Origin: Acidobacteriota bacterium
GTDB taxonomy: Bacteria > Acidobacteriota > UBA890
NCBI GenBank assembly: GCA_002722645.1
Contig: PBML01000006.1
Location: forward strand, 1 to 15,185
DNA length: 15,185 nucleotides
Direction: 5' to 3'
Both the position numbers and the translations under genes were made by a program. Under the pieces are notes generated by a model, which had not been told where the DNA came from, did not search any database, and worked only from the letters and a program-made list of their open reading frames with translations. Every line of letters starts with the position of its first letter. Position 1 is the stretch's first letter. Shown here in pieces: positions 1 through 6,644 of this stretch.

Positions 1-185
1 GGATCACGGCCATATCCAGACAACAATTCACCGGCCCAAGCCTCAGCAGCCTTCCCCGGTGCTTCGCCCTCGGCCGCCTTGGGCAATCCGGCGGCGCGTA
101 AGAACTCAGAGAGCGCCTTTTGCATCCGCATAACGTCCATCTCGAAGTTTACGGGAGCCGGCGTAATGTCTCTAGGATCGTTCAT
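1..185 (-). CDS. folE: GTP cyclohydrolase I, N-terminal part (cut by window edge)
   Basis: GTP cyclohydrolase I converts GTP to dihydroneopterin triphosphate, the first step of folate and pterin synthesis in the cytosol. Only the first 61 codons lie in the window; the catalytic and zinc-binding parts are beyond the left edge. The call rests on the stretch from about residue 42 to 61 (APGKAAEAWAGELLSGYGRD), which follows the FolE pattern of a proline-containing turn, an Ala/Trp helix and a 'LLSGY-x-DP' end. The ATG at 185 lies inside the end of plsC and overlaps it by 14 nt, so translation is probably coupled. A later in-frame ATG at 140 is a possible alternative start. The gene is third in a tonB-plsC-folE unit. 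The identification is probable, not certain, because so little of the protein is visible. Confidence 0.7.
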   Translation of the reverse strand, partial: MNDPRDITPAPVNFEMDVMRMQKALSEFLRAAGLPKAAEGEAPGKAAEAWAGELLSGYGRD

Positions 186-930
186 TGCACTGAGGGTTAG
201 CGCAGCGTTTGAAGTGTGTCAAATCGGTCTGTAGCGCCTTCTTCACTCGAGCCCTTAATTGTTCACGAACCGATTCGTTATCACCATCCAAGCTAGTGAC
301 CTCGATAGGGAGACATACCTCGACATCCACCAGCCCTGAGTAAATCACTTTTCCCCCTTTCGGCATGACATCCTGTGTTCCGTGAACCCGCACCGGTACC
401 ACCGGGACCCCGCCCTGTTGGGCCATGAAAAACGGTCCTTTCTTAAGGGGCAGAAGTTTCCCATCTCGGCTCCGGGTGCCCTCAGGGAAAATGACGAAAT
501 CCGTGCCCTGTTGCAACAATGTTGTAGCTTGGTCTACTGAGTCGATCGCCGCCGCACGGTCCTCGCGAGCGATCGGAACGAACCCAACAAACCGAAAAAG
601 CCATCCCAAGACTGGAATACGAAACAGAGCTGCCTTACCCATCATACTGACATCACGCCCTAACGCAGCAACTACAACTGGCGGATCGACATTGCTGGTG
701 TGATTGGGCATAAAAAGATAATTCCGCCCATCATCAAGATGATCGAGGCCATGCACGCTGATGCGCACGCCTGCAGCCCACAATCCAAAACGGACGCCCA
801 GGACGGTAAGCACAAAGACCATCCTGGTCGATCCGACCAGCCAAGCAACTAGTAAAGCCGGCGGTCCGAAAATGAAGAGATACGCACTAAGGATGATAGC
901 GACAAAAAATGTGCGGGCCCGAGCAACCAA
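172..930 (-). CDS. plsC: 1-acyl-sn-glycerol-3-phosphate acyltransferase (PlsC/LPLAT family)
   Basis: PlsC-type enzymes acylate lysophosphatidic acid to phosphatidic acid at the inner membrane, an early step of phospholipid synthesis. The 252-aa protein has a hydrophobic N-terminus (about residues 8-37) and the family motifs in order: NHTSNVD at 76-82 (the catalytic NHx4D), GFVPIARE at 116-123, FPEGTR at 148-153 and VPVVPV at 175-180. The length is normal. The start is a TTG at 930, only 6 nt after the tonB stop and with a weak ribosome site; a later Met at residue 37 would remove the membrane segment. The C-terminus carries a small CxxxxC element (CANPQC). The gene lies between tonB and folE on the same strand. 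Acyl-chain preference, or an ornithine-lipid role, cannot be told from sequence. Confidence 0.9.
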   Translation of the reverse strand: MVARARTFFVAIILSAYLFIFGPPALLVAWLVGSTRMVFVLTVLGVRFGLWAAGVRISVHGLDHLDDGRNYLFMPNHTSNVDPPVVVAALGRDVSMMGKAALFRIPVLGWLFRFVGFVPIAREDRAAAIDSVDQATTLLQQGTDFVIFPEGTRSRDGKLLPLKKGPFFMAQQGGVPVVPVRVHGTQDVMPKGGKVIYSGLVDVEVCLPIEVTSLDGDNESVREQLRARVKKALQTDLTHFKRCANPQCNERS

Positions 931-936
931 TCCCAG

Positions 937-1695
937 TTAGTGGATGCGGTACGTAACGGTGAACAAAGCAATCACCGGGACGGGCTGTCCATCTTTGTAG
1001 CCCGGCCTGAACGTCCATTTCGCAACCGCCTCCAACGCCCGTTTGTTGAGTTCGTCATCCGGCAAGCCACGGATTAGCTTAGGCTCCGTCACGCCGCCAT
1101 CTATTGTCACGACAGCCTCTATGTATACATCCCCTTGGATGCCCGCACGCGTCGCAGCCGGAGTGTATTCGGGAAGAACCTCGGTCATTTTGATCGGTGC
1201 AATCAGTCCCCCACTGCCCATCGCTACTGCCCCTGCACGGGCCCCTCCAGGGCCTGGTGGGGAGTTTGGGAGCCCAACGTCAAATTCGGCATCCGGGTCC
1301 CCGAATTCCACCTCTGACTCCTCGTCGACTATCGGCTCGGGGTCGTCAGGAGTGGGGTCCGGAATTGGAATTGGGCTAGTTTTCTTTTTGACCCTTTTTT
1401 TCGGCCGTGAGGGCGGAGCCGGCGGTTTGTACCGCTTCACGATCGTGGTGGCCATTTGATCACGCAGGGGAATCGGTTCGACGCTTGCGGTTGGAATAAC
1501 AATGAAGAACAAGAAGAAATGAAACACCAGCGCCCACACTCCAGCGATCTTGAGGTCTCTCTTGTCAACCTCTGTCGCAAGATATTCCCGCATTAGCTCA
1601 GGCGCCAAGCTATCGTACTGTTGCGCCCGAGGAGCATCGGGATCCGGCAGCGGTTTGGTGGACCGCTTCTGCCTTCGAATACTGGCCTTATTCAT
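937..1695 (-). CDS. tonB: TonB-family energy transducer
   Basis: TonB couples the ExbB/ExbD proton-driven motor in the inner membrane to outer-membrane receptors. This 252-aa protein has a cytoplasmic N-terminal extension of about 50 residues, longer than in E. coli TonB. It is followed by one membrane segment (about 51-68), then a Pro/Lys/Asp-rich periplasmic linker (about 88-155). The TonB_C domain spans about 172-252, with the family-typical GDVYIEAVVTIDGGVTEPKL block and an ALEAVAKWTFRPG helix/strand. The ATG at 1695 has an AGGA ribosome site 8 nt upstream, and a promoter lies at 1741-1770. No exbB or exbD lies beside it, so it may use the TolQR motor encoded at 7.9 kb or an ExbBD elsewhere (inference). 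plsC and folE follow directly. Confidence 0.88.
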   Translation of the reverse strand: MNKASIRRQKRSTKPLPDPDAPRAQQYDSLAPELMREYLATEVDKRDLKIAGVWALVFHFFLFFIVIPTASVEPIPLRDQMATTIVKRYKPPAPPSRPKKRVKKKTSPIPIPDPTPDDPEPIVDEESEVEFGDPDAEFDVGLPNSPPGPGGARAGAVAMGSGGLIAPIKMTEVLPEYTPAATRAGIQGDVYIEAVVTIDGGVTEPKLIRGLPDDELNKRALEAVAKWTFRPGYKDGQPVPVIALFTVTYRIH

Positions 1696-1740
1696 CTCAA
1701 CAATCCTACTAGAGGACTCCCACGCATTTACCTATTATCG

Positions 1741-1770
1741 AGTATACGCAGCGCTGCCACACCATGTCTA
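1741..1770 (-). promoter_or_regulatory. Candidate sigma70 promoter of tonB-plsC-folE
   Basis: On the minus strand, TAGACA (1770-1765) and TATACT (1746-1741) each match the -35 and -10 consensus at 5 of 6 positions, with an 18-nt spacer. Transcription would start near 1734, about 40 nt before the tonB ATG. A perfect 10-bp palindrome, GCAGCGCTGC, lies in the spacer at 1748-1757 and could be an operator. Confidence 0.5.
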
Positions 1771-1826
1771 TGACTTGACCCCCGCCGTAGTTTGCTTCCT
1801 ACAGCGTAGCTGATACCTTTCTAAGC

Positions 1827-2102
1827 ATGGCTTCAGCAACAAAGCGCCCGAAAAAAAGATCCGCTAATATAGCCATCGTTCGCCGTGACGACTGTACTGG
1901 CTGCGAAGCTTGCATCGTTTTCTGTCCCGTCGATTGTATCGATCTAATCGAAGCACCTGAGAACCCAGCCGAGAAATACGTTCTCATCGACAAGGAAACC
2001 TGTATCGGCTGTGTACTTTGCGCCCGTTATTGCCCATGGGACTCAATCGACATGGTTGTCCGCGAGCCCTTTGAGCAACGAGCCGAATTGGTCTTCATGT
2101 AA
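1827..2102 (+). CDS. 2[4Fe-4S] ferredoxin
   Basis: This is a small (91 aa) cytosolic electron carrier with two bacterial-type 4Fe-4S motifs. Cys23, 26, 29 and 33 form the first CxxCxxCxxxCP, and Cys59, 62, 65 and 69 form the second. In this fold the fourth ligand of each cluster comes from the other motif. There is an extra Cys37 (CPVDC), and a short Lys/Arg-rich N-terminal tail precedes the fold. The gene stands alone: it is divergent from tonB and converges on the TPR gene with only 7 nt between the stops. No clear Shine-Dalgarno site precedes the ATG, so the message may be poorly initiated or nearly leaderless. A TTGACC at 1775-1780 could be a -35 element, but no good -10 follows. The redox partner cannot be inferred from the neighbours. 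Confidence 0.93.
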   Translation: MASATKRPKKRSANIAIVRRDDCTGCEACIVFCPVDCIDLIEAPENPAEKYVLIDKETCIGCVLCARYCPWDSIDMVVREPFEQRAELVFM

Positions 2103-2109
2103 CCACGGC

Positions 2110-2859
2110 TCAGCTTCCAAGCTCACAATCATCCCCGGCGAGTTCATGCGCCCCCGCCGCCTCTGCCATCATGCCTTTGCTGTGGTAGGAGCGTGCAATA
2201 CCACAATGAGCCTGTGGCAATAGATAGGTAGACACACCGCTGAGCTCAACGACCAAACTCAAAGTAACAATCGCGCGGTCAAAGTCTCCACGCCCCAAAT
2301 AAACCTCTCCCAGTCGCAAATACAAGTCTGGGATCTGTGGCCGCTTCGCTGCCGCTGCACGGTATTGGGCAAACGCTTCGTCGGCTTTGCCTTGTTCGTC
2401 ATAGAGCATTCCGAGGTTGTACTGAGCTAGCCCAGCCTCCGGATTGACTGCAACAGCGCGCCGATAGATCTTCTCGGCTTCCTCAAAACGTCCCGCTTCT
2501 GCTCCCGCTTGTCCCTCACGGACTAGCATTAACGAAAGCAACCCCTGCACATCTTCTTCGGACGGCCGAAGCTCGTAGAGCTGTTCAAGATTCGTAATGA
2601 TCGGACCGCGATCCCCACCATCGTATGCCCAACGCTCCCCCAACGTGAACGTATATTCCTTCAGGACATCATAGTCATCAGGCTGTCCCCCGAGATACTC
2701 CTGATAGAACCCGACAGCTCGAGCAAAATCACCGTCGCGGACGGCGCTGCGTGCGGCGTCAAGCGGCCGAGAATCCGAATCGGCACAGCTGGCGACACTC
2801 AATATCAATAAAACAAGCAAAAACATTTCAATGGTGACAAGCCGGAGAAGCGACCTCAT
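2110..2859 (-). CDS. TPR-repeat lipoprotein, function unknown
   Basis: This 249-aa protein starts with a hydrophobic signal (about 9-24) ending in VASC, which suggests lipidation at Cys25 and an envelope location. The remainder is helical with TPR-like units: about 31-60, 105-140 (RFEEAEKIYRRAVAVNP), 143-174 (YNLGMLYDEQGKADEAFAQY) and 177-206 (LRLGEVYLGRGDFDRAI). TPRs usually form protein-docking surfaces. Its ATG overlaps the stop of the upstream 519-aa gene (ATGA, 2856-2859), so the two are translationally coupled and probably act together. It could be a scaffold in envelope biogenesis, but no sequence feature points to a particular pathway. The lipobox is acceptable rather than ideal, because there is no Leu at -3. 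Confidence 0.8.
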   Translation of the reverse strand: MRSLLRLVTIEMFLLVLLILSVASCADSDSRPLDAARSAVRDGDFARAVGFYQEYLGGQPDDYDVLKEYTFTLGERWAYDGGDRGPIITNLEQLYELRPSEEDVQGLLSLMLVREGQAGAEAGRFEEAEKIYRRAVAVNPEAGLAQYNLGMLYDEQGKADEAFAQYRAAAAKRPQIPDLYLRLGEVYLGRGDFDRAIVTLSLVVELSGVSTYLLPQAHCGIARSYHSKGMMAEAAGAHELAGDDCELGS

Positions 2860-4415
2860 GGCTGAACGATCCCCGACCGTTGCTGTTCAGCAAGCAACTC
2901 ACGCTGTTTGTCTTGGTAGGCCAGCCAGACACCGCGGTGTGCGACCGCACGCGCAAATGCATGGTTCCGGAAAAGGTCTCTGATCTCCGTCAATCCAATC
3001 GCTGCGGCGAGAGCTTGGCGAGCTTCTTCGTGTTGCCCGCGATCCCAGAGCATGCCAGCCATGACTTCCAACCGACGACGATAGACCTCTCGAGTACCTT
3101 CGTCGAAAGATTCTTCAACAGCGGCGCGGATGGCATCCTGCATCCGGTCACGGCGCTGTTCGTCAGAGATCATTAAAACACTACTTTCTGCCTGGTGAAT
3201 TTCCTCCGCCGCGGAATCAATAGGCGCACCTTCCAGCGCCCATGACTGGAAGAAAGTTCCCCTCAACAGAGTCATTGACGCTTCGATCAGAGCCGAATCG
3301 GCACTAACTTCTGTTGCCGCAAGATGGCCGTAGATATCGGCTGGGCCCCCTTCAGTCGGCTCCACGCCGGCCACTTCCGCCCACGTACAAAATCCCGCTG
3401 GCAGATCGCCGCCGACGGAAACGGTCTTCTGGGCAGCATCCGCAAGGATGGCGCCAACATGTTGAACGGAAATCTGACTAAGCATGACGGTGGGATTCGC
3501 CCTTATCTGCTCAACGTGTTCGCGAAAACCCTTGCGCGTCACCTTTGCAACTTCGGCCGATTTGACCCCGCACGTATCGTCAATAACAGCCTGGAGCAAA
3601 CGCGAACCACCGTTCGGTGCGCGCCATACTACGCACACAAGCCGCGCGCCCCGTCCATCAATACTGGTGACGTAGGCACGGGCGTCTTCAAGTGACTCTG
3701 CCCCAATCGCCATCGAAAACGTCGCATCAGCAATTTCTCCGGGAGCGCCTTCCTTGACTTCGATGCCCTGAGACCGAAGTCGGTGCAAGGCCTTCTTGAT
3801 TTGTTTAATGCGGTCTTTGTCATCCGAACTAGCTAAGGACCGCTGCAAGACTTCGGCCGCTTCGGTGCTGCCTTGAGCCGCGATCCAATCCAGGAGCCTG
3901 GCATCCAGGTCAGAATCAATACCTATGGCGATCTCAACCGCAGACAGTTGATCGGCACCTGCTGCCGCAAGCCATCCGTCAAGGGCCGGGCCGCGCCAAG
4001 CCAAAGGCCATTCCATCAACATAGCTAGCGTTCCACTGTCAGGGCCCGTTTCCAGTGCATCGATAATGGCTAGTTTTTCAACAGCATCAGGGTCCGGTTC
4101 AACGTCACAGCGACGCATTGCCGCGACTGCTTCTCTCTTCGCTTCCAGTCCCGCCACGTGTGTAAATGCCACCTCGCAAACCACGTCGAGGACCGCCGAG
4201 CGCTTCATGAGCGATACCAGATGAATGACTGCAGCGATATCAGAGGGATTTGCTTCGCGCAGTGCAACGCATAACGCATCATCGACCTCAGTCTCATTCT
4301 CGAAAAGAACATCGAGCTCTTCAATTGGACGTGGGCCGTCGATCCCGAAGGAACGAATTTTCGACACCGCTCGCCGGGTCACTTTTAACACATCTAAGTT
4401 GGTCTTCGTTTTCAT
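2856..4415 (-). CDS. Unrecognised 519-aa helical-repeat protein (HEAT-like N-terminus)
   Basis: I do not recognise a named family. No signal peptide or membrane span is visible, so the protein is probably cytosolic. Residues about 30-215 look like stacked helix pairs (for example 57-70, 72-101, 112-122, 155-195), in the manner of HEAT repeats, ending in a basic helix at about 199-217 (KDRIKQIKKALHRLRSQGIE). A more beta-rich domain follows at about 228-300, containing GARLVCVVWRAPNGGSRLLQ. The C-terminal part (about 365-519) is helical again and contains YRRRLEVMAGMLWDRGQHEEARQALAAA, which I read as helical or TPR-like, written here only to mark the region near 440-470. The gene is first in a two-gene unit with the TPR lipoprotein (4-nt overlap) and divergent from hup. 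No obvious Shine-Dalgarno site precedes the ATG. The protein is real, because codon use is consistent and the overlap is exact, but its role is unknown. Confidence 0.8.
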   Translation of the reverse strand: MKTKTNLDVLKVTRRAVSKIRSFGIDGPRPIEELDVLFENETEVDDALCVALREANPSDIAAVIHLVSLMKRSAVLDVVCEVAFTHVAGLEAKREAVAAMRRCDVEPDPDAVEKLAIIDALETGPDSGTLAMLMEWPLAWRGPALDGWLAAAGADQLSAVEIAIGIDSDLDARLLDWIAAQGSTEAAEVLQRSLASSDDKDRIKQIKKALHRLRSQGIEVKEGAPGEIADATFSMAIGAESLEDARAYVTSIDGRGARLVCVVWRAPNGGSRLLQAVIDDTCGVKSAEVAKVTRKGFREHVEQIRANPTVMLSQISVQHVGAILADAAQKTVSVGGDLPAGFCTWAEVAGVEPTEGGPADIYGHLAATEVSADSALIEASMTLLRGTFFQSWALEGAPIDSAAEEIHQAESSVLMISDEQRRDRMQDAIRAAVEESFDEGTREVYRRRLEVMAGMLWDRGQHEEARQALAAAIGLTEIRDLFRNHAFARAVAHRGVWLAYQDKQRELLAEQQRSGIVQP

Positions 4416-4495
4416 TTCACTGTTAGATTATTAGGTCCTTCGATTGGGACCAACCACTTGCTCAGTGAGAAACTAAATCGCTCTAATCGAACAGC

Positions 4496-4544
4496 CAACG
4501 CGGTTTTACCGAAACTGACAGCTTGACGCGTTGGATCCGCGTTG
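4496..4544. repeat. Three copies of the heptamer CGCGTTG at the hup promoter
   Basis: CGCGTTG occurs at 4527-4533 and 4538-4544 as a direct repeat with an 11-nt period, about one helical turn, between and overlapping the -35 and -10 boxes of hup. A third, inverted copy (CAACGCG) lies at 4496-4502. The placement suggests an operator, but no regulator is known. Confidence 0.45.
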
Positions 4545-4551
4545 CTATAAA
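4523..4551 (+). promoter_or_regulatory. Sigma70-like promoter of hup
   Basis: TTGACG (4523-4528) and TATAAA (4546-4551) each match consensus at 5 of 6 positions and are separated by exactly 17 nt. The start would be near 4558, giving a leader of about 50 nt with an AGGAGG ribosome site at 4593-4598. This is the best promoter in the window. Confidence 0.75.
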
Positions 4552-4610
4552 CCCGACGTGGGCAATTCTTAAAGAAACGGTTTTCAACTGTCAGGAGGGC
4601 ACCCCGGTCA

Positions 4611-4886
4611 ATGAACAAGGCTGACTTGATTGACAAGATGGCGAGTGACGCCGGCGTCACTAAAACTGCGGCTGCCACGGCGCTAGACTCCCTGCTCGAC
4701 GCTGTCGGGTCGACGCTGAGTGGTGGAGGCAAGGTTACACTCGTAGGTTTCGGTACTTTCTCGGTCTCTCATCGCAGTTCGCGAATGGGCCGCAATCCGC
4801 AGACCGGAGCGTCGATCTGGATCGACGCAAAGGATGTCCCGAAGTTCACGGCAGGAAAGGCTTTAAAGGATAGGGTCAACGGTTAA
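4611..4886 (+). CDS. hup: HU-family nucleoid DNA-binding protein
   Basis: HU bends and compacts DNA as a dimer. The 91-aa length is standard for the family. Family marks are the N-terminal MNKADLIDKMA helix, GFGTF at 46-50, the DNA-contacting arm with GRNPQTG at 60-66 (its Pro intercalates in HU/IHF), and the final FTAGKALKDRV. The arm continues as ASIWIDAKDVPKF, where many HUs have an Ile-Pro-Ala stretch, so minor-groove contacts may differ slightly. The gene is single and monocistronic, with its own promoter and a strong terminator. It is divergent from the 519-aa gene. The AGGAGG site is 12 nt from the ATG, a little longer than usual. Confidence 0.96.
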   Translation: MNKADLIDKMASDAGVTKTAAATALDSLLDAVGSTLSGGGKVTLVGFGTFSVSHRSSRMGRNPQTGASIWIDAKDVPKFTAGKALKDRVNG

Positions 4887-4900
4887 CTAACCTGTAGCCT

Positions 4901-4942
4901 CGTTGAAGTTCAACGGCGCGGCCTCGGCCGCGCCGTTTTTTT
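4901..4942 (+). terminator. Intrinsic terminator of hup
   Basis: An 11-bp GC-rich inverted repeat (ACGGCGCGGCC, 4913-4923, with GGCCGCGCCGT, 4926-4936) is followed by a run of 7 T (4936-4942). It lies 27 nt after the hup stop and also separates hup from the convergent coaX. A 15-nt palindrome, CGTTGAAGTTCAACG (4901-4915), overlaps its left arm by 3 nt. Confidence 0.88.
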
Positions 4943-4962
4943 GTAAAGAAGAACAGCGTTGG

Positions 4963-5730
4963 TCACTCTCCATAGCGCTGCGCGATGATCCGAAGCCCCG
5001 TCAACGTCAATAAGGGGTCGACGTGTTGTATGCATGGACACTCTGGCGAAATGCTCTGTGCCCAACCACCCGTTGCCACGACGACCGGGTCAACCCCTAG
5101 TTCTGCTACTAACCGACGGACGATGCCGTTCACCAAGTCGACATAGCCAAAAAAAATGCCGGCCTGCATACTACCGACGGTATTACGGCCGATGATTTCT
5201 TCCGGGCGAGCTATATCCACGCGTGGTAACCGTGCCGCACAACGCGTTAAAGCTTCTGCAGAAATTCCAATGCCTGGTGAAATCGTGCCTCCCAAGTAGG
5301 CCCCCTCGGCATCGATAACGTCAAAGGTAGTCGCCGTTCCAAAATCCACAACAATGGCCGGTCTGCCGTACAACTCACGGACCGCGACCGCATTAACGAT
5401 ACGATCCGAGCCGACGTCCACGATCGGTTCGTACAAAACCGGCATGTCATGCACCAAGTCTGGCGTCACAAATAGTGGACGCACATCAAAATACTCGCTA
5501 CCAAGCTTTTCCAAAACACTGTCGAGCGGGGGCACAACGGAGGAGACCACCATCCGCTCAACATCCCCCGCCTCCAGATGATCAAGGCTGAAGAGAGTCC
5601 GAGCTAAAATCCCAAACTCGTCAACCGTGCGCGCCCTGTCCGTCGATAACCGCCAATGGAACCGGAGTTCGTCACCCTGGTAGACCCCCATGAGAATCTG
5701 GGTATTGCCCACATCAATGGCAAAAAGCAT
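4963..5730 (-). CDS. coaX: Type III pantothenate kinase
   Basis: CoaX phosphorylates pantothenate, the first step of coenzyme A synthesis. The type III enzyme is typically insensitive to CoA feedback and uses a monovalent cation. The 255-aa protein has the family motifs: DVGNT at 6-10 (phosphate-binding loop with the catalytic-region Asp), VGSDR at 106-110, DFGTATTFD at 129-137, GGTISPGI at 147-154 and the late DPLLTLTGL at 238-246. Length and order are normal. Its ATG lies 5 nt after the stop of the PfkB-kinase gene, so it is the last gene of the mtnP-kinase-coaX unit. Its end faces the hup terminator, which may also stop transcripts from this side. Some CoaX-like proteins are transcription factors (the Baf group), but the complete motif set supports the kinase. 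Confidence 0.95.
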   Translation of the reverse strand: MLFAIDVGNTQILMGVYQGDELRFHWRLSTDRARTVDEFGILARTLFSLDHLEAGDVERMVVSSVVPPLDSVLEKLGSEYFDVRPLFVTPDLVHDMPVLYEPIVDVGSDRIVNAVAVRELYGRPAIVVDFGTATTFDVIDAEGAYLGGTISPGIGISAEALTRCAARLPRVDIARPEEIIGRNTVGSMQAGIFFGYVDLVNGIVRRLVAELGVDPVVVATGGWAQSISPECPCIQHVDPLLTLTGLRIIAQRYGE

Positions 5731-5735
5731 GGCGG

Positions 5736-6644
5736 TCAGAACTCGCCGAAGTCTGTCAGCCTTTGGAAAGCTCGGTACCGCATCGAAATCTCTCTCTGGT
5801 CGAGGTCCACCAGGCCGTCAACGCTGAATTTTTCTACACAGAATGAAGCCATGACACTCCCTACAACAACTGCCCGCCGGATCGCCCCCGGGCCATGCTC
5901 GCCATGTTTGGCAAGATACCCAAAGAACCCCCCTGCAAACGTGTCGCCAGCACCAGTTGGATCCGCCACCGACTTAAGTGGGTAGCCCGGAGCGTGAAAC
6001 ATCTCATCCTGGAAAAACGCCAGCACGCCATGTTCGCCCCGTTTGATGACCAGCACTGTGGGACCCATCTGGTGAATCCTCTTCGCCGCTTCGACCAGGT
6101 TGTAGGTGCCTGCAAGCTGGCGCGCCTCGTCATCATTTATCACCAGCACATCAATGTCATCCAGTAGTGCATGCAGCTGATCCAATTTACCTTCAATCCA
6201 AAAATTCATTGTGTCGCAAGCCACAAGTTCCCTGTTGTCAACCTGCTTGAGCACCGACATCTGCAACTCAGGGTCAATATTTGCGAGAAAAACAAACGGG
6301 GACTGGCGAAGTTCTGGAGATAACTTCGGGTTGAAGCCTTCGAAAACATTGAGTTCAGTGAACAGCGTTGTACGCTCGTTAAGATTCAACGAATACTCGC
6401 CACCCCAACGGAAACTAGGGCCTTCCACACGTTCGATTCCCGCCGTATCGACGCCGTGACGTTGGAGCAATTCTAGGTGCTCGTCACCGAAGTCATCCCC
6501 GATAACAGCAACCACCCGCACCGGACAAAAGTAAGACCCCGCAAGTGAAAAATATGTCGCCGCGCCCCCAAGGGCATTTTCGACTTCTCCGTAGGGCGTC
6601 TTGACCGTATCGAAAGCCATGGAGCCGACAACAACGATGCTCAT
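5736..6644 (-). CDS. PfkB-family (ribokinase-like) sugar or nucleoside kinase
   Basis: PfkB enzymes transfer phosphate from ATP to a hydroxymethyl group of a sugar or nucleoside. This 302-aa protein has the di-glycine near the N-terminus (ALGGAATYF, 24-32) and NDDEARQL at 170-177. KRGEHG lies at 201-206, and the anion-hole and catalytic signature DPTGAGDTFAGGF at 228-240, with the catalytic base Asp234. The start ATG shares one base with the mtnP stop (TAATG at 6644), implying strict coupling, and coaX follows 5 nt later. The substrate is not evident. Because MtnP already yields a phosphorylated sugar, a methylthioribose kinase role is not needed; adenosine or a ribose derivative are possible substrates (inference). 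Confidence 0.9.
   Translation of the reverse strand: MSIVVVGSMAFDTVKTPYGEVENALGGAATYFSLAGSYFCPVRVVAVIGDDFGDEHLELLQRHGVDTAGIERVEGPSFRWGGEYSLNLNERTTLFTELNVFEGFNPKLSPELRQSPFVFLANIDPELQMSVLKQVDNRELVACDTMNFWIEGKLDQLHALLDDIDVLVINDDEARQLAGTYNLVEAAKRIHQMGPTVLVIKRGEHGVLAFFQDEMFHAPGYPLKSVADPTGAGDTFAGGFFGYLAKHGEHGPGAIRRAVVVGSVMASFCVEKFSVDGLVDLDQREISMRYRAFQRLTDFGEF

Noticed and set aside
1043..1459. A 138-codon Ser/Gly-rich plus-strand frame
   Set aside because: It is a shadow of the Pro/Asp-rich linker of tonB on the other strand.
3324..3695. A 123-codon plus-strand frame inside the 519-aa gene
   Set aside because: It is antisense, has no ribosome site or recognisable domain, and the opposite frame is far longer with an exact overlap to its neighbour.
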